Shown here one piece after another: positions 1-13,607 of a stretch of DNA of 64,000 nt. This stretch comes from JBBSAT01 sp046351235. GTDB taxonomy: Bacteria; Myxococcota_A; Polyangia; Polyangiales; Sandaracinaceae. The translations under genes and the position numbers were made by a program. The stretch lies in the NCBI GenBank assembly GCA_046351235.1, contig JAXLYV010000001.1, positions 1,364,001 to 1,428,000 of the forward strand. Direction: 5' to 3'. The notes under the pieces are model-generated. The model did no database searches and was not told where the DNA came from. It worked only from the letters and a program-made list of their open reading frames with translations. Positions within the stretch are counted from its first letter, which is position 1, and each line of letters begins with the position of its first letter.

Positions 1-2
1 GC

Positions 3-1106
3 TTCGGGCGGATCTCGGCGGCGAGCGAGGGCATCGCGCGCGGCATCGCGCTGACGACCGAGGACCGCGCCCTCTCGTATCTTCCGCTCGCGCACGTGTT
101 CGAGCGCGCCTACATCGAGTGCGCGAGCTTCGTCGCGGGCACGCACGTGTTCTTCGCGGACTCCCTCGACACGTTCGTGAAGGACCTCAACCGCGCCAAG
201 CCCACCATCTTCCTGTCCGTCCCGCGCCTCTGGCTCAAGTTCCAGCACGGCGTGTTCGCGAAGATGCCGCCCGGCCGTCTCGACTTCCTCCTCTCGATCC
301 CGATCGTGAAGGGGATCATCGGGCGCAAGGTGCTCACGAACCTCGGCCTCGAGCACGTGCGGCTCGCCGGCTCGGGCTCGGCGCCGATCCCCGCCGAGCT
401 CATCGCCTGGTATCGCCGGCTCGGGCTCAACCTCATGGAGGGCTACGCGATGACGGAAGACTTCGCGTACTCGCACATGTCGAAGGAGGGCTTCAGCAAG
501 GTCGGCTACGTGGGCGTTCCTCACGAGGGCGTGGAAGTGAAGATCAGCGACGACGGCGAGATCCTCATCCGCAGCCCCGGCACGATGACCGGCTACTTCC
601 AGGCCGAGGAGCTCACGAAGGAAGCCTTCACACCCGACGGCTACTTCAAGACGGGCGACCGCGGCGAGCGCACGCCCGAGGGGCTCTTGAAGATCACGGG
701 CCGCGTGAAGGAGCTCTTCAAGACGGCGAAGGGCAAGTACGTCGCGCCGGCGCCGATCGAGAACCGGCTGAACGAGCACCCGCTGATCGAGCTCTCGTGC
801 GTCAGCGGCGTGGGGGAGCCGGCGGCGTTCGCGTACGTCGTGCTCTCGGAGGAGACCCGCAGCAAGCTGGACGACGCGGCGCGGCCGGCGATCGAGGCGC
901 AGCTCGGCGAGCTCCTCGACAAGACGAACAAGGCGCTCTCCACCTACGAGCAGATGCAGTTCGTGGTGATCGCGAAGGAGCCCTGGACCATCGAGAACGG
1001 GTTCCTCACGCCCACGATGAAGGTGAAGCGCGCGAAGATCGAGGCGCACCTCGCGGGCAAGATCGCGCCGTGGTTCGAGAGCAAGAAGAAGGTCGTCTGG
1101 GAGTGA
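3..1106 (+). CDS. Long-chain acyl-CoA synthetase (AMP-forming), 5' partial
   Basis: This is the C-terminal 367 residues of an AMP-binding enzyme that activates long-chain fatty acids to acyl-CoA through an acyl-adenylate. The reading frame is open from base 3, so the start lies outside the window. Visible family motifs are LSYLPLAHVFER near the window edge, the adenylate-forming motif GYAMTE, the YFKTGDRGE hinge region and the C-terminal RVKELFKTAKGKYVAP segment, which carries the lysine-rich loop of FadD15-type synthetases. Exact chain-length preference cannot be read from the sequence. Myxobacteria carry many such paralogues, so no gene symbol is given. It reads towards the copper ATPase gene but is separated from it by about 90 bases, so cotranscription is uncertain. 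Confidence 0.9.
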   Translation, partial: FGRISAASEGIARGIALTTEDRALSYLPLAHVFERAYIECASFVAGTHVFFADSLDTFVKDLNRAKPTIFLSVPRLWLKFQHGVFAKMPPGRLDFLLSIPIVKGIIGRKVLTNLGLEHVRLAGSGSAPIPAELIAWYRRLGLNLMEGYAMTEDFAYSHMSKEGFSKVGYVGVPHEGVEVKISDDGEILIRSPGTMTGYFQAEELTKEAFTPDGYFKTGDRGERTPEGLLKITGRVKELFKTAKGKYVAPAPIENRLNEHPLIELSCVSGVGEPAAFAYVVLSEETRSKLDDAARPAIEAQLGELLDKTNKALSTYEQMQFVVIAKEPWTIENGFLTPTMKVKRAKIEAHLAGKIAPWFESKKKVVWE

Positions 1107-1183
1107 GGGTGCTCGAGGGCGTGCACGGTCGACCGTCTGAGCGAAACCCGCGGCGGGCGGCTGGCGTGGGCGCCCGCCGTCCC

Positions 1184-1189
1184 TAGATC
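1184..1189 (+). promoter_or_regulatory. Candidate -10 element, leaderless start of the copper ATPase
   Basis: TAGATC lies six bases before the GTG at 1196, and no Shine-Dalgarno sequence is visible. The spacing would put the transcript start on or next to the start codon. No convincing -35 is seen. Confidence 0.3.
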
Positions 1190-1195
1190 GTCTCC

Positions 1196-3373
1196 GTGAC
1201 GGAGCGCGCCGAGTCGGTCTACGACATCCGCGGGATGACCTGCGCGGCGTGCGCCAAGCGGGTCGAGCGGGCGCTCTCGCGCGTGGAGGGCGTCGAGAGC
1301 GTGCAGGTCGACCTCGTGCGCGAGCGGGCGCACGTGCGCGGAACCCCACGCGAGGCCGAGCTCACGCGGGCGACGACGGACGCGGGCTACGAGCTCGTCC
1401 GGCGCCCGAGCGGCGCGAAGGCCCGAGAGCGCTCGCGCGAGGAGCCGCGCGCGATCGCGGCTGCGCTCCTCGCCGCGCTCGTGCTCGCGATCGAGACGCT
1501 CGCACCGCATGCGCTCGGGATGTCCACTCCGTACGTCACGCTCGCGCTCACGGCGGTCGTGGTGCTCGGGCTGGGAGGGCCCGTCTTCGTGCGGGCCCTG
1601 CGGCTCGCGTGGGCGCGCGATGCGAGCATGGACACGCTGGTCGCCCTCGGGAGCGGCGCGGCGCTCGGGCTCGGCGTCGCGGGCGTGCTCGGGCACGCGG
1701 GACACGGCGCGCACGGGCACTCCGACGCGTCCGCGGGCGCGCTCGTCGTAGCGCTGGTGCTCGTCGGCAAGGCGCTCGAGGCCCGGGCCAAGCATCGCGC
1801 CGGCGACGCGCTCGATCGCCTCGTGCTCGCGGACGCCGCCGCCGTCCGGGTGACGCGCCACGGTGCGACGACGGAGATCCCGGCCGCCGAGCTGCGCGCG
1901 GGCGACGTGGTGCACCTCGCGGCGTACGCGATCGTGCCCGTCGACGGGACGCTCGAGAGCGAGCACGCGTACGTGGACGAGTCGCAGCTCACGGGGGAGA
2001 GCCGCCCCGTGCGGAAGGTCCGTGGCGAGGCCGTCCACGGCGGCACCGTCAACGGCGGCTCGCCCGTGAGCCTCGTCGTCACCGCGGTCGGCGCCGCGAC
2101 GTTCCGCGGCCGGCTCGAGCGCGACACGGCCGAGGCGCTCTCTCGCCCTCCGCGCGAGGCGGCGCTCGCCGATCGGGCGAGCCGCTGGGTCGTGCCGGTC
2201 GTGCTGGTCGCGACGCTCGCGAGCTTCGGCTACCACCTCGCGCGCGGGGCACCTTGGGCCGAGGCGCTCCGCAGCGCGATCACGGTCGTCGTGATCGCGT
2301 GCCCGTGTGCGCTCGGGCTCGCCACGCCCGCCGCGCTCGTCGCCGCCGTGGGCCGCGCCGCGCGCGAGGGCATCATCGTGCGCGACGCCGGGCGCTTCCT
2401 CGTGCTCGCGCGCGCGCGGCACCTCTTCTTCGACAAGACGGGCACGCTCACCGAGGGAAAGCCCCGGGTCTCGGAGCTCGTCCTGCTCGGGGCGCACGAC
2501 GAGCGGAGCCTGCTCGCGTGGGTGGCCTCGGTGGAAGAGAGCTCGGAGCATCCGATCGGGCGCGCGCTGTTCCTCTCGGCGATGGAGCGCGGCATCGCGG
2601 CGCGACCGACCACCGACGTGGTGGTCGCACCGGGACGCGGGATCTCGGGGCGCGTGGACGGCCACGCCGTGAGCGTCGAGGTGCTCGACGGCGGGCGAGA
2701 AGCCTCGCTTCCTGTGGAGGCGCGCGCGCACGCGGCCGGGGCGCGCCGCGACGGACGCTCGGTCTCGATCGTGATCGTGGACGACGTGCCTGCCGCGCTC
2801 GTCGACGTGCGCGACCGCGCGCGCGGCACCTCCGCCCGCCTGGTCGCCGCGCTCCGCCGCGAAGGCCTCTCGCTCACGATGCTCTCCGGCGACCACGAGG
2901 ACGCGGCGCGCACCATCGCCGCCGAGGTCGGGCTCGCGGCGGAGGCCGTGCACGCCTCGCTGCGCCCCGAAGAGAAGGCCGCGTACGTCGAGCGCGCACG
3001 GGCGAGCGGGACCACCGCGATGATCGGCGACGGCGTGAACGACGCCCCCGCGCTCGCCGCCGCGGACGTGGGCATCGCGGTGGGCGCGGCCTCCGGCGTG
3101 GCCCTGCGCTCGGCGGCCGCGACGCTCGTCGACGGCGACCTCGCGCGCTTCGAGACGGCGCGCGCGCTCGCACGCGCCACGGAACGGACGATCCGCGGCA
3201 ACCTCGTCTGGGCCTTCGCGTACAACGCGGTCGCGATCCCGCTCGCCGCCGTCGGCGCGCTCGATCGTCTGGGCGGCGCTCCGGCGGCCGCGGCCGCGAT
3301 GGCGCTCTCGTCGATCGCGGTCGTGCTCTGGTCGCTGCGCCTCGGGCGCATGCCCCTCGCGCACGCGGCGTGA
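1196..3373 (+). CDS. copA: Cu(+)-exporting P1B-type ATPase
   Basis: This is an inner-membrane heavy-metal pump of 725 aa. One N-terminal HMA domain carries GMTCAAC (Cys16, Cys19). It is followed by membrane helices, the actuator motif QLTGES, the transmembrane metal site CPC (369-371), the phosphorylation motif DKTGTLTEGK (Asp413), the SEHPIG motif of the nucleotide domain and GDGVNDAP. The YN pair in the seventh helix and MALSS in the eighth are the signature of the Cu(+) subgroup P1B-1, so export of monovalent copper is the most likely job. A His-rich loop (HAGHGAHGH, about 167-175) lies between two early helices. No CueR-like regulator or copper chaperone is adjacent. The GTG start gives the HMA domain a normal N-terminus. 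Confidence 0.93.
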   Translation: MTERAESVYDIRGMTCAACAKRVERALSRVEGVESVQVDLVRERAHVRGTPREAELTRATTDAGYELVRRPSGAKARERSREEPRAIAAALLAALVLAIETLAPHALGMSTPYVTLALTAVVVLGLGGPVFVRALRLAWARDASMDTLVALGSGAALGLGVAGVLGHAGHGAHGHSDASAGALVVALVLVGKALEARAKHRAGDALDRLVLADAAAVRVTRHGATTEIPAAELRAGDVVHLAAYAIVPVDGTLESEHAYVDESQLTGESRPVRKVRGEAVHGGTVNGGSPVSLVVTAVGAATFRGRLERDTAEALSRPPREAALADRASRWVVPVVLVATLASFGYHLARGAPWAEALRSAITVVVIACPCALGLATPAALVAAVGRAAREGIIVRDAGRFLVLARARHLFFDKTGTLTEGKPRVSELVLLGAHDERSLLAWVASVEESSEHPIGRALFLSAMERGIAARPTTDVVVAPGRGISGRVDGHAVSVEVLDGGREASLPVEARAHAAGARRDGRSVSIVIVDDVPAALVDVRDRARGTSARLVAALRREGLSLTMLSGDHEDAARTIAAEVGLAAEAVHASLRPEEKAAYVERARASGTTAMIGDGVNDAPALAAADVGIAVGAASGVALRSAAATLVDGDLARFETARALARATERTIRGNLVWAFAYNAVAIPLAAVGALDRLGGAPAAAAAMALSSIAVVLWSLRLGRMPLAHAA

Positions 3374-3406
3374 CGGAGCGCGGTCGGCGCCGCGAACGCC
3401 GCAGCG

Positions 3407-4327
3407 TCAGTGACTGAGGGAGCGGAGGCCGGCCTTGTGGACCTTGCCCGAGAGCTCGTGGCCGACGATGGCCTTCGCGACCTGTCCGGCCTCCCAGAGC
3501 TTGCCGAGATCGACGCCGCTGTTCACGCCCATTCCGTCGAGCATGTAGACGAGGTCTTCCGTGGCGACGTTGCCCGCGGCGCCCGGGGCATAGGGGCAGC
3601 CCCCGAGGCCACCGACCGCCGCATCGAAGGTGCGGATGCCCATCTCGAGCCCGACGACCACGTTCGCGAGCGCGGTGCCGCGCGTGTCGTGCATGTGCAT
3701 CGCGAGCTTGTCGGCCGGGATCTCCGACAGGAACAGCGAGAGGATGTCGCGCGTCTGCCGCGGCGTGCCGACGCCGATCGTGTCGCCCATCGAGACCTGG
3801 TAGCAGCCCTGCTCGAGCAGCTGGCGCGCGATGGCGAGGCCCACCTTCGGATCGATCTCGCCCTCGTAGGGGCAGCCCCAGAGCGTCGAGACGTACCCGC
3901 GGACGCGCAAGCCGGACTTCACGGCTGGGCCGATGACGCGCGAGAACACGTCGAGCGTGGCGGCCGTCGTCTTGTTCACGTTCTTGCGGTTGTGCGTCTC
4001 GCTGGCGCTGATGAAGACGCCGATCTCCTCGATCTTCGCCGCGCGCGCGCGCTCGAGACCTCGCTCGTTGGGGCAGAGCGCGCTGAACGTCACGCCCGCA
4101 TCGCGCGGCAGGAGCGAGCAGACTTCCTCGGCGTCGCCGAGCTGGGGCACCCACTTCGGCGAGACGAAGCTCGTGGCCTCGATGCGCTTGAGCCCCGCGC
4201 GTACCAGCGCCTCGATCAGGCGGATCTTGCGCGTCGTCGGCACGGTGACGGCCTCGTTCTGCAGGCCATCGCGTGGCGAGACCTCGTAGATCGAGACGGC
4301 GTCGGGGAGCGTGCCGAAGAGCGACAT
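3407..4327 (-). CDS. mvaB: Hydroxymethylglutaryl-CoA lyase
   Basis: This 306-aa TIM-barrel lyase of the HMGL-like family splits 3-hydroxy-3-methylglutaryl-CoA into acetyl-CoA and acetoacetate, the last step of leucine breakdown. The N-terminal EVSPRDGLQNE carries the catalytic Arg-Asp pair, and GLGGCPYAPGAAGN near the C-terminus contains the active-site Cys of the family signature. HMHDTRG supplies metal-binding histidines. The ATG at 4327 starts the protein at the usual distance from the SPRDGLQ motif; an in-frame start further upstream would add an unsupported Arg/Pro-rich stretch. The gene follows the Hsp70 trio by 31 bases but also has its own possible promoter at 4334. Confidence 0.93.
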   Translation of the reverse strand: MSLFGTLPDAVSIYEVSPRDGLQNEAVTVPTTRKIRLIEALVRAGLKRIEATSFVSPKWVPQLGDAEEVCSLLPRDAGVTFSALCPNERGLERARAAKIEEIGVFISASETHNRKNVNKTTAATLDVFSRVIGPAVKSGLRVRGYVSTLWGCPYEGEIDPKVGLAIARQLLEQGCYQVSMGDTIGVGTPRQTRDILSLFLSEIPADKLAMHMHDTRGTALANVVVGLEMGIRTFDAAVGGLGGCPYAPGAAGNVATEDLVYMLDGMGVNSGVDLGKLWEAGQVAKAIVGHELSGKVHKAGLRSLSH

Positions 4328-4333
4328 GCCCGA

Positions 4334-4339
4334 TCTATC
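4334..4339 (-). promoter_or_regulatory. Candidate -10 element, leaderless start of HMG-CoA lyase
   Basis: On the minus strand GATAGA ends six bases before the ATG at 4327. The short spacing suggests a leaderless transcript separate from the upstream genes. Confidence 0.3.
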
Positions 4340-4358
4340 GTGCTCGCCGCCGCTCGGG

Positions 4359-4999
4359 TCAAGGCGGGCTCGAGGCGGGCTCCACGTGCGGTGCGGCGGC
4401 CTCGCCGACGCTGACCTCGAGGCCATCGTTCACGAACGCGAGCCCGAGCCCGACGAACACCAGGGCGGCCGCGGAGGCCGTCACGGCGATGGGGGCGACG
4501 GTGCTCGAGCCGAACCAATTCAGCAGCATCCCCACCACGCCGACGACTGCCGTGACGAGCGCGACGCCGAACAGCGACCAGCCCGCGATGCGAACGGGCA
4601 GATTGTCCGTCACGCGGAGGTGGAGGATCGAGCCGTCGAAGAGCGAGACGCCCCCGCCGAGCCACTCCAGATCGAGCCCGCGTCGGACGCCGATGTACGC
4701 GAGCCCCGTGGGCACGCTCAGTCGCCGCGTCGAATCGCCAGCCGTAGCGCCGGTGCCCCAGCAGCCCATGTGCGCGAAGACGAGCGCACCCTCCGAGACG
4801 ATGCGGCCTTGGCGGCAGATCGTGAGCTCGGCAGGCGCCTCGAGCGTCACGTCCGCGTCGGCGGGGCTCTCCCACTCGGGCGTCTCGTCGTAGACGTGAC
4901 GCACCTCGTGCTCCTCGCTCGTGCGCTCCTGCGCCGCGGCCGGCACCGCGAAGACGGCGGCGGCCACGACACCACCCGCGAGCGCGAGGCGCAGCGACG

Positions 5000-5003
<4 letters not shown>
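4359..5003 (-). CDS. Membrane protein of unknown function, third gene of Hsp70 trio
   Basis: I do not recognise this 214-aa protein. It has a clear cleavable signal peptide (residues 1-25, ending PAAAQ), an extracytoplasmic stretch of about 110 residues with three cysteine/glycine-rich patches (TICRQG, HMGCWGTG), then two strong membrane helices at about 139-161 and 167-191 and a short Pro-rich tail. The GTG start at 5003 overlaps the stop of the Hsp70 gene as GTGA, so translation is probably coupled. That coupling, repeated one gene upstream, is the only clue to function: the protein is likely made together with the Hsp70 and may act with it at the inner membrane. Confidence 0.8.
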
Positions 5004-7230
<2,227 letters not shown>

Positions 7231-7234
<4 letters not shown>

Positions 7235-7803
7235 GGAGCCTTCTTGCCGCCTTCCGCGGCGCCGAGCGCGATGCGCGCGAGCTCGGAGTCGATCCAGCCC
7301 TCGACCTGCTTGGGGAACGGCCACATCCAGCCGTAGGCCGCGCTCGTGAACTGCTTGACGATGTGCGCGCGCAGCTTCGGGTGCCGCGCCGCGTCCACGC
7401 CCTCGACCTCGGCGATGGCCCGCAGCGTCTCGGCGTAGGCCTCCCACTCGATGCGCGCGCGCCCCCAGGCGAGGCCGATCGGGAGAATCGGCAGGCCGTA
7501 GAGCAGCCCCATGCCGATCATCCCGTAGCGCTTCATCTGGCGGAAGTGGACGGCCTCGTGGCGCAAGGTCACGTAGCGCTCGGTGTCCGAGCGCCCTTCC
7601 CACGCGGTGGGCACGTAGATCGTGTGCCCCATCACCGTCGTGTACTGCGTCAGATACGTGCTCATCTGACCGAAGGTGACGACGCGCAGGAACAGGTCGA
7701 CGAGCTTGGAGAGCGCATCGTTCTCCTTGTGGACGATGCGGAGCGCGCCGATCTCGCGCTGCATCTCCTCGAAGAAGCGATCTGCTCTCCCCGCCGGCTT
7801 CAT
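7231..7803 (-). CDS. HExxH metallopeptidase-like protein, first gene of Hsp70 trio
   Basis: This 190-aa protein has a zincin-like motif HEAVH (His82, Glu83, His86) and a downstream acidic segment WEAYAE (about 120-125) that could supply a third ligand, as in gluzincins. A hydrophobic stretch at about 95-114 lies between them and may be a membrane-dipping helix. The conserved-looking block is RHEAVHFRQMKRYGMIG followed by the WEAYAE box. Peptidase activity is inferred from the motif only, and the family has no name I can assign. The gene precedes the Hsp70 gene with an ATGA overlap and has a good leaderless -10 just before its ATG, so it probably heads the operon. Confidence 0.75.
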
Positions 7804-7809
7804 GGAGCG

Positions 7810-7815
7810 ATCCTA
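7810..7815 (-). promoter_or_regulatory. Candidate -10 element, leaderless start of the Hsp70 trio
   Basis: TAGGAT on the minus strand ends six bases before the ATG at 7803, in the 18-base gap after gyrA. It would give the trio its own promoter, independent of gyrA. Confidence 0.35.
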
Positions 7816-7821
7816 GCTCGC

Positions 7822-10440
<2,619 letters not shown>

Positions 10441-10508
10441 GCAGCTCCGTGGGCCTCTCGGTATGGCCCCGAAAGAAGGCGCGGACGCTATCACGCGCGC
10501 TCTTTTTC

Positions 10509-10536
10509 CGCACGCGCGCACGCACGCGCGCGCGCG
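10509..10536. other. Alternating purine-pyrimidine tract in gyrA upstream region
   Basis: Twenty-eight bases of nearly pure CG/CA alternation lie about 70 bases upstream of the gyrA start. Such tracts can adopt Z-DNA under negative supercoiling, which is notable next to a gyrase gene. No further function can be read from the sequence. Confidence 0.5.
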
Positions 10537-10549
10537 AGTAGAGAGGTAT

Positions 10550-10564
10550 GCCAACCGGGTTGGC
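10550..10564. promoter_or_regulatory. 15-bp dyad GCCAACCGGGTTGGC, candidate operator
   Basis: This is a perfect inverted repeat with seven-base arms around a central G, between the divergent gyrA and lipoprotein genes. A near copy lies at 60167-60181 upstream of the large kinase gene. It may be a repressor or activator site shared by both promoters. Confidence 0.4.
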
Positions 10565-10611
10565 GCGCCGCGCGCCGGAGACCGCGGGTTCCGGCTCGGC
10601 GTCGCGGTTGC

Positions 10612-10617
10612 TATGCT
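10612..10617 (+). promoter_or_regulatory. Candidate extended -10 promoter of lipoprotein gene
   Basis: TATGCT preceded by TGC matches the extended -10 pattern TGnTATnnT. The start codon GTG follows 17 bases later, giving a short leader. No good -35 is present, which is normal for extended -10 promoters. Confidence 0.4.
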
Positions 10618-10634
10618 GAGAATCGAGGTCCGTC

Positions 10635-10964
10635 GTGACGAAGTGGCGCAACCTGCTCGCTGGTCTGCTCTTCGCGGTCGCCGTGTCCGCGAGCGGCTGC
10701 GCGGCGCCCACCTTGCCCATCCCGCCGCCCACGGCGCTCGTCTCGGCACCCGATGCCAGCGGCTTCGTCACGGTCACCGGACGGGCCGACCCGGCCGCCT
10801 ACGTCTTCCTGCTGAACAACGACACGGATCAGGGGGTCATCGGCCACGCCGCGGCCGACGGGTCGTTCAGCCTCCGCGTGATGGCGGCCTCGGGCAACGA
10901 GCTCTGGGTCTGGCAGGAGCTCAACGGGCAGCCCAGCCAGCAGAACATCCAGACCGTCCCGTAG
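10635..10964 (+). CDS. Small lipoprotein of unknown function
   Basis: This 109-aa protein has an N-terminal signal ending in the lipobox SASGC (Cys about 22), so it should be lipidated and exported. The mature part is a compact beta-rich sequence with a carboxypeptidase-regulatory or Ig-like feel (VTVTGRADPAAYVFLLNN, then ADGSFSLRVMA), a pattern common in short surface domains. The family is not recognised. It is divergent from gyrA and stands 78 bases before the dTDP-rhamnose genes in the same direction, so it might be cotranscribed with them. The GTG start follows a short leader after the extended -10 at 10612. Confidence 0.75.
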   Translation: MTKWRNLLAGLLFAVAVSASGCAAPTLPIPPPTALVSAPDASGFVTVTGRADPAAYVFLLNNDTDQGVIGHAAADGSFSLRVMAASGNELWVWQELNGQPSQQNIQTVP

Positions 10965-11042
10965 CCCGCCTCGCCTCTGGCGGGATCCGTGGGGGCGTGG
11001 CAGCTTCCGCCGCCTTCCGGCACGGCCGGGGACGTGAGCACC

Positions 11043-12122
11043 ATGATCGTCTGGGTCACCGGCGGCGCTGGCTTCATCGGCTCGGCCTTCCTCCACCACT
11101 CCGTGGCGCGTCGCCCAGGCGACCGCTTCGTCAACGTGGACAAGCTCACCTACGCGGCCAACCTCGCTTCGCTCGAGGGGATCGCCGAGGGGCCGCACTA
11201 CCGCCTCGCCCGCGTGGACATCGCCGACGCCGCAGCGCTCGAGGCGCTGGCCCGGCAAGAGCCGCCCGACGTCATCGTGCACCTCGCGGCCGAGAGCCAC
11301 GTGGATCGCAGCATCCTCGGCCCGGGCGAGTTCGTGCGCACGAACGTCGAGGGCACTTTCCAGCTCCTCGAGCTCGCCCGGCGCACGTGGAAAGACCGGA
11401 AGGACGTCGTCTTCCATCACGTGAGCACGGACGAGGTCTACGGCTCGCTCGGCCCGACGGGCCTGTTCACCGAGACCACCCGCTACGACCCCTCGAGCCC
11501 CTACTCCGCCACGAAGGCCGCGAGCGATCACCTCGTGCGCGCCTGGCACCGCACCTACGGGCTGCCGGTGAAGGTCACGAACTGCTCGAACAACTACGGG
11601 CCGCGGCAGTTCCCCGAGAAGCTCATCCCGCTCGTCATCCGCAACCTGCTCGCGCGCAAGCCGCTGCCCATCTACGGCAAGGGCGAGAACGTGCGCGACT
11701 GGCTCTACGTGGACGATCACGTCGAGGCGATCTGGGCGGTGATCGAGCGCGGCGCGGTCGGCGAGACGTACAACGTCGGAGGCAACCAGGAGCGTCGCAA
11801 CATCGACGTCGTGGACGCGCTCTGCCGCATCGTCGCGCGCGAGACCGGCGCGAGCGAGAGCGAGCTGCTCGCGCTGCGCACCTTCGTGACGGATCGCCCG
11901 GGCCACGACGCGCGCTACGCGATCGATGCGCGCCGCATCGCCGCCGAGTGCGGCTGGCAGCCGCGCGAGACGTTCGAGACGGGGCTCGAGAAGACGGTGC
12001 GCTGGTACCTCGCGAGCCAGCGCTGGGTGAAGGCCGTCGAGAGCGGCGAGTACAAGCAGTGGATCGACGCGAACTACGGCAGCCGCGACGCGCGGGCCGT
12101 GGGCGCTGGAGACGGATCGTGA
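11043..12122 (+). CDS. rfbB: dTDP-glucose 4,6-dehydratase
   Basis: This 359-aa extended short-chain dehydrogenase catalyses the second step of dTDP-L-rhamnose synthesis, converting dTDP-glucose to dTDP-4-keto-6-deoxyglucose. The N-terminal GGAGFIGS binds NAD. STDEVYGSLG supplies the catalytic Asp-Glu pair, and YSATKAASDHLV holds the Tyr-x3-Lys. NNYGPRQFPEKLIP and the GKGENVRDWLYVDDH block are characteristic of RmlB. I chose ATG 11043, which begins directly at the Rossmann strand; a GTG at 11034 would add only three residues. Its stop overlaps the next start (GTGA). Confidence 0.96.
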   Translation: MIVWVTGGAGFIGSAFLHHSVARRPGDRFVNVDKLTYAANLASLEGIAEGPHYRLARVDIADAAALEALARQEPPDVIVHLAAESHVDRSILGPGEFVRTNVEGTFQLLELARRTWKDRKDVVFHHVSTDEVYGSLGPTGLFTETTRYDPSSPYSATKAASDHLVRAWHRTYGLPVKVTNCSNNYGPRQFPEKLIPLVIRNLLARKPLPIYGKGENVRDWLYVDDHVEAIWAVIERGAVGETYNVGGNQERRNIDVVDALCRIVARETGASESELLALRTFVTDRPGHDARYAIDARRIAAECGWQPRETFETGLEKTVRWYLASQRWVKAVESGEYKQWIDANYGSRDARAVGAGDGS

Positions 12123-13033
12123 CGAAGAAGATCGATGGAGCGGGGAGCAGGCCCACTCGCAAGGGGATCATCCTCGCCGGCGGCAGCGGCACGCGGCTGC
12201 ATCCGCTGACGAAGGCCGTGAGCAAGCAGCTCATGGCCATCTACGACAAGCCCATGATCTACTACCCGCTGACCACGCTGATGCTGGCGGGGATCCGCGA
12301 GGTGCTCGTGATCACGACGCCGCACGAGCAGGTGCTCTTCCAGGCGCTGCTGGGCGACGGCACGCAGTGGAACATGCGCATCCAGTACGCCGTGCAGCCC
12401 TCGCCCGACGGCTTGGCGCAGGCGTTCCTGATCGGGCGCGAGTTCATCGCGGGCGAGCCCTGCGCGCTCGTGCTCGGCGACAACATCTTCTACGGCCACG
12501 GCCTGCAGGCCCTGCTCGAAGAGGTCGCGCACCGCAGCACGGGCGCGACGGTGTTCGGCTACTGGGTGAAGAGCCCGAGCGCCTACGGCGTGGCGGAGTT
12601 CGACGCCGAGGGCCGCGTGATCGGGCTCGAGGAGAAGCCCGAGAAGCCGCGCTCGAACTACGCCGTCGCGGGCCTCTACTTCTACGACGAGCAGGTCGTC
12701 GAGCTCGCGAGCTCGCTCCGGCCGAGCGCGCGCGGCGAGCTCGAGATCACCGACTTGAACCGCCTCTACCTGCAGCGCGGCACGCTTCGGCTCGAGAAGC
12801 TCGGCCGCGGCTTCGCGTGGCTCGACACCGGCACACCGGAGGCGCTTCTGCAGGCCTCCACGTTCATCCACACGATCCAGGCGCGCCAGGGCCTGCAGGT
12901 CGCCTGCCCGGAAGAGGTCGCGTTCCGCAAGGGATGGATCTCGCGGGACGAGCTCGCGCGGCTGGCGCATCCGCTCGCGAAGACGGCCTACGGGCAATAC
13001 CTCACGGACCTCGCGGGCGAAGGACACGAGTGA
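12119..13033 (+). CDS. rfbA: Glucose-1-phosphate thymidylyltransferase
   Basis: This 304-aa nucleotidyltransferase makes dTDP-glucose from dTTP and glucose-1-phosphate, the first step of the rhamnose pathway. GIILAGGSGTRLHPLT is the nucleotide-binding signature. VSKQLMAIYDKPMIYYPL, the VLGDNIFYGHG metal-binding segment and FAWLDTGT are standard RmlA blocks. The GTG start at 12119 overlaps the rfbB stop, and its own stop overlaps the rfbC start region. The first 14 residues before the signature are a little longer than in most relatives, but no other start fits the coupling. Confidence 0.96.
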   Translation: MTKKIDGAGSRPTRKGIILAGGSGTRLHPLTKAVSKQLMAIYDKPMIYYPLTTLMLAGIREVLVITTPHEQVLFQALLGDGTQWNMRIQYAVQPSPDGLAQAFLIGREFIAGEPCALVLGDNIFYGHGLQALLEEVAHRSTGATVFGYWVKSPSAYGVAEFDAEGRVIGLEEKPEKPRSNYAVAGLYFYDEQVVELASSLRPSARGELEITDLNRLYLQRGTLRLEKLGRGFAWLDTGTPEALLQASTFIHTIQARQGLQVACPEEVAFRKGWISRDELARLAHPLAKTAYGQYLTDLAGEGHE

Positions 13034-13035
13034 CG

Positions 13036-13590
13036 ATGGAGCTCCTCGAGACCGCGCTCCCGGGCGTCCTCGTCGTGGTACCGAAGACGTTCGGCGACGC
13101 GCGCGGCTGGTTCGTCGAGACCTTCTCGAGCGCGCGCTACGAGGCCGCGGGAATCCGCGGGCCTTTCGTGCAAGACAACCTCTCGCGAAGCGCGCGCGGG
13201 ACCTTGCGCGGCCTGCACCTGCAGGAGCCTTTCGCGCAGGGAAAGCTCGTCAGCGTCGTCGAAGGCTCGGTGATCGACGTCGCCGTCGACGTGCGGGTGG
13301 GCTCGCCCACCTTCGGTCGTCACGTGGCGGTCGAGCTACGGGCCGAGGATCACCGCCAGCTCTGGGTGCCGCCGGGCTTCGCACACGGCTTCTGCGTCAC
13401 GAGCGAGCACGCCGTGTTCGCCTACAAGTGCACCGAGCTCTACCACCCGGAGTGCGAGCTCGGCGTGGCCTGGGACGATCCGGATCTCGGCATCGCGTGG
13501 CCGACGCGCGAGCCGATCCTGTCGGCGCGCGATCGAGGCCACGCGCGCCTCTGCGACGTGCCACGCGAGCGCCTGCCGAAGCTCCACTGA
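13036..13590 (+). CDS. rfbC: dTDP-4-dehydrorhamnose 3,5-epimerase
   Basis: This 184-aa cupin-fold epimerase acts on dTDP-4-keto-6-deoxyglucose, the third step towards dTDP-L-rhamnose. FGDARGWFVETF, the RGTLRGLHLQ catalytic His segment, VIDVAVDVRVGSPTFG and the FAHGF block are family signatures. ATG 13036 aligns the N-terminus (MELLETALPGV) with known RmlC proteins. The overlapping GTG at 13030, which forms GTGA with the rfbA stop, would add two residues and is a real alternative. The fourth enzyme is encoded convergently, 17 bases away. Confidence 0.95.
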   Translation: MELLETALPGVLVVVPKTFGDARGWFVETFSSARYEAAGIRGPFVQDNLSRSARGTLRGLHLQEPFAQGKLVSVVEGSVIDVAVDVRVGSPTFGRHVAVELRAEDHRQLWVPPGFAHGFCVTSEHAVFAYKCTELYHPECELGVAWDDPDLGIAWPTREPILSARDRGHARLCDVPRERLPKLH

Positions 13591-13607
13591 AGGGAGCGCG
13601 GGCGCCC

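Noticed and set aside
944..3417. Long open frames antisense to and in other frames of the copper ATPase
   Set aside because: They are Arg/Gly/Asp-rich shadows produced by GC-rich codon bias; the ATPase frame has every family motif.
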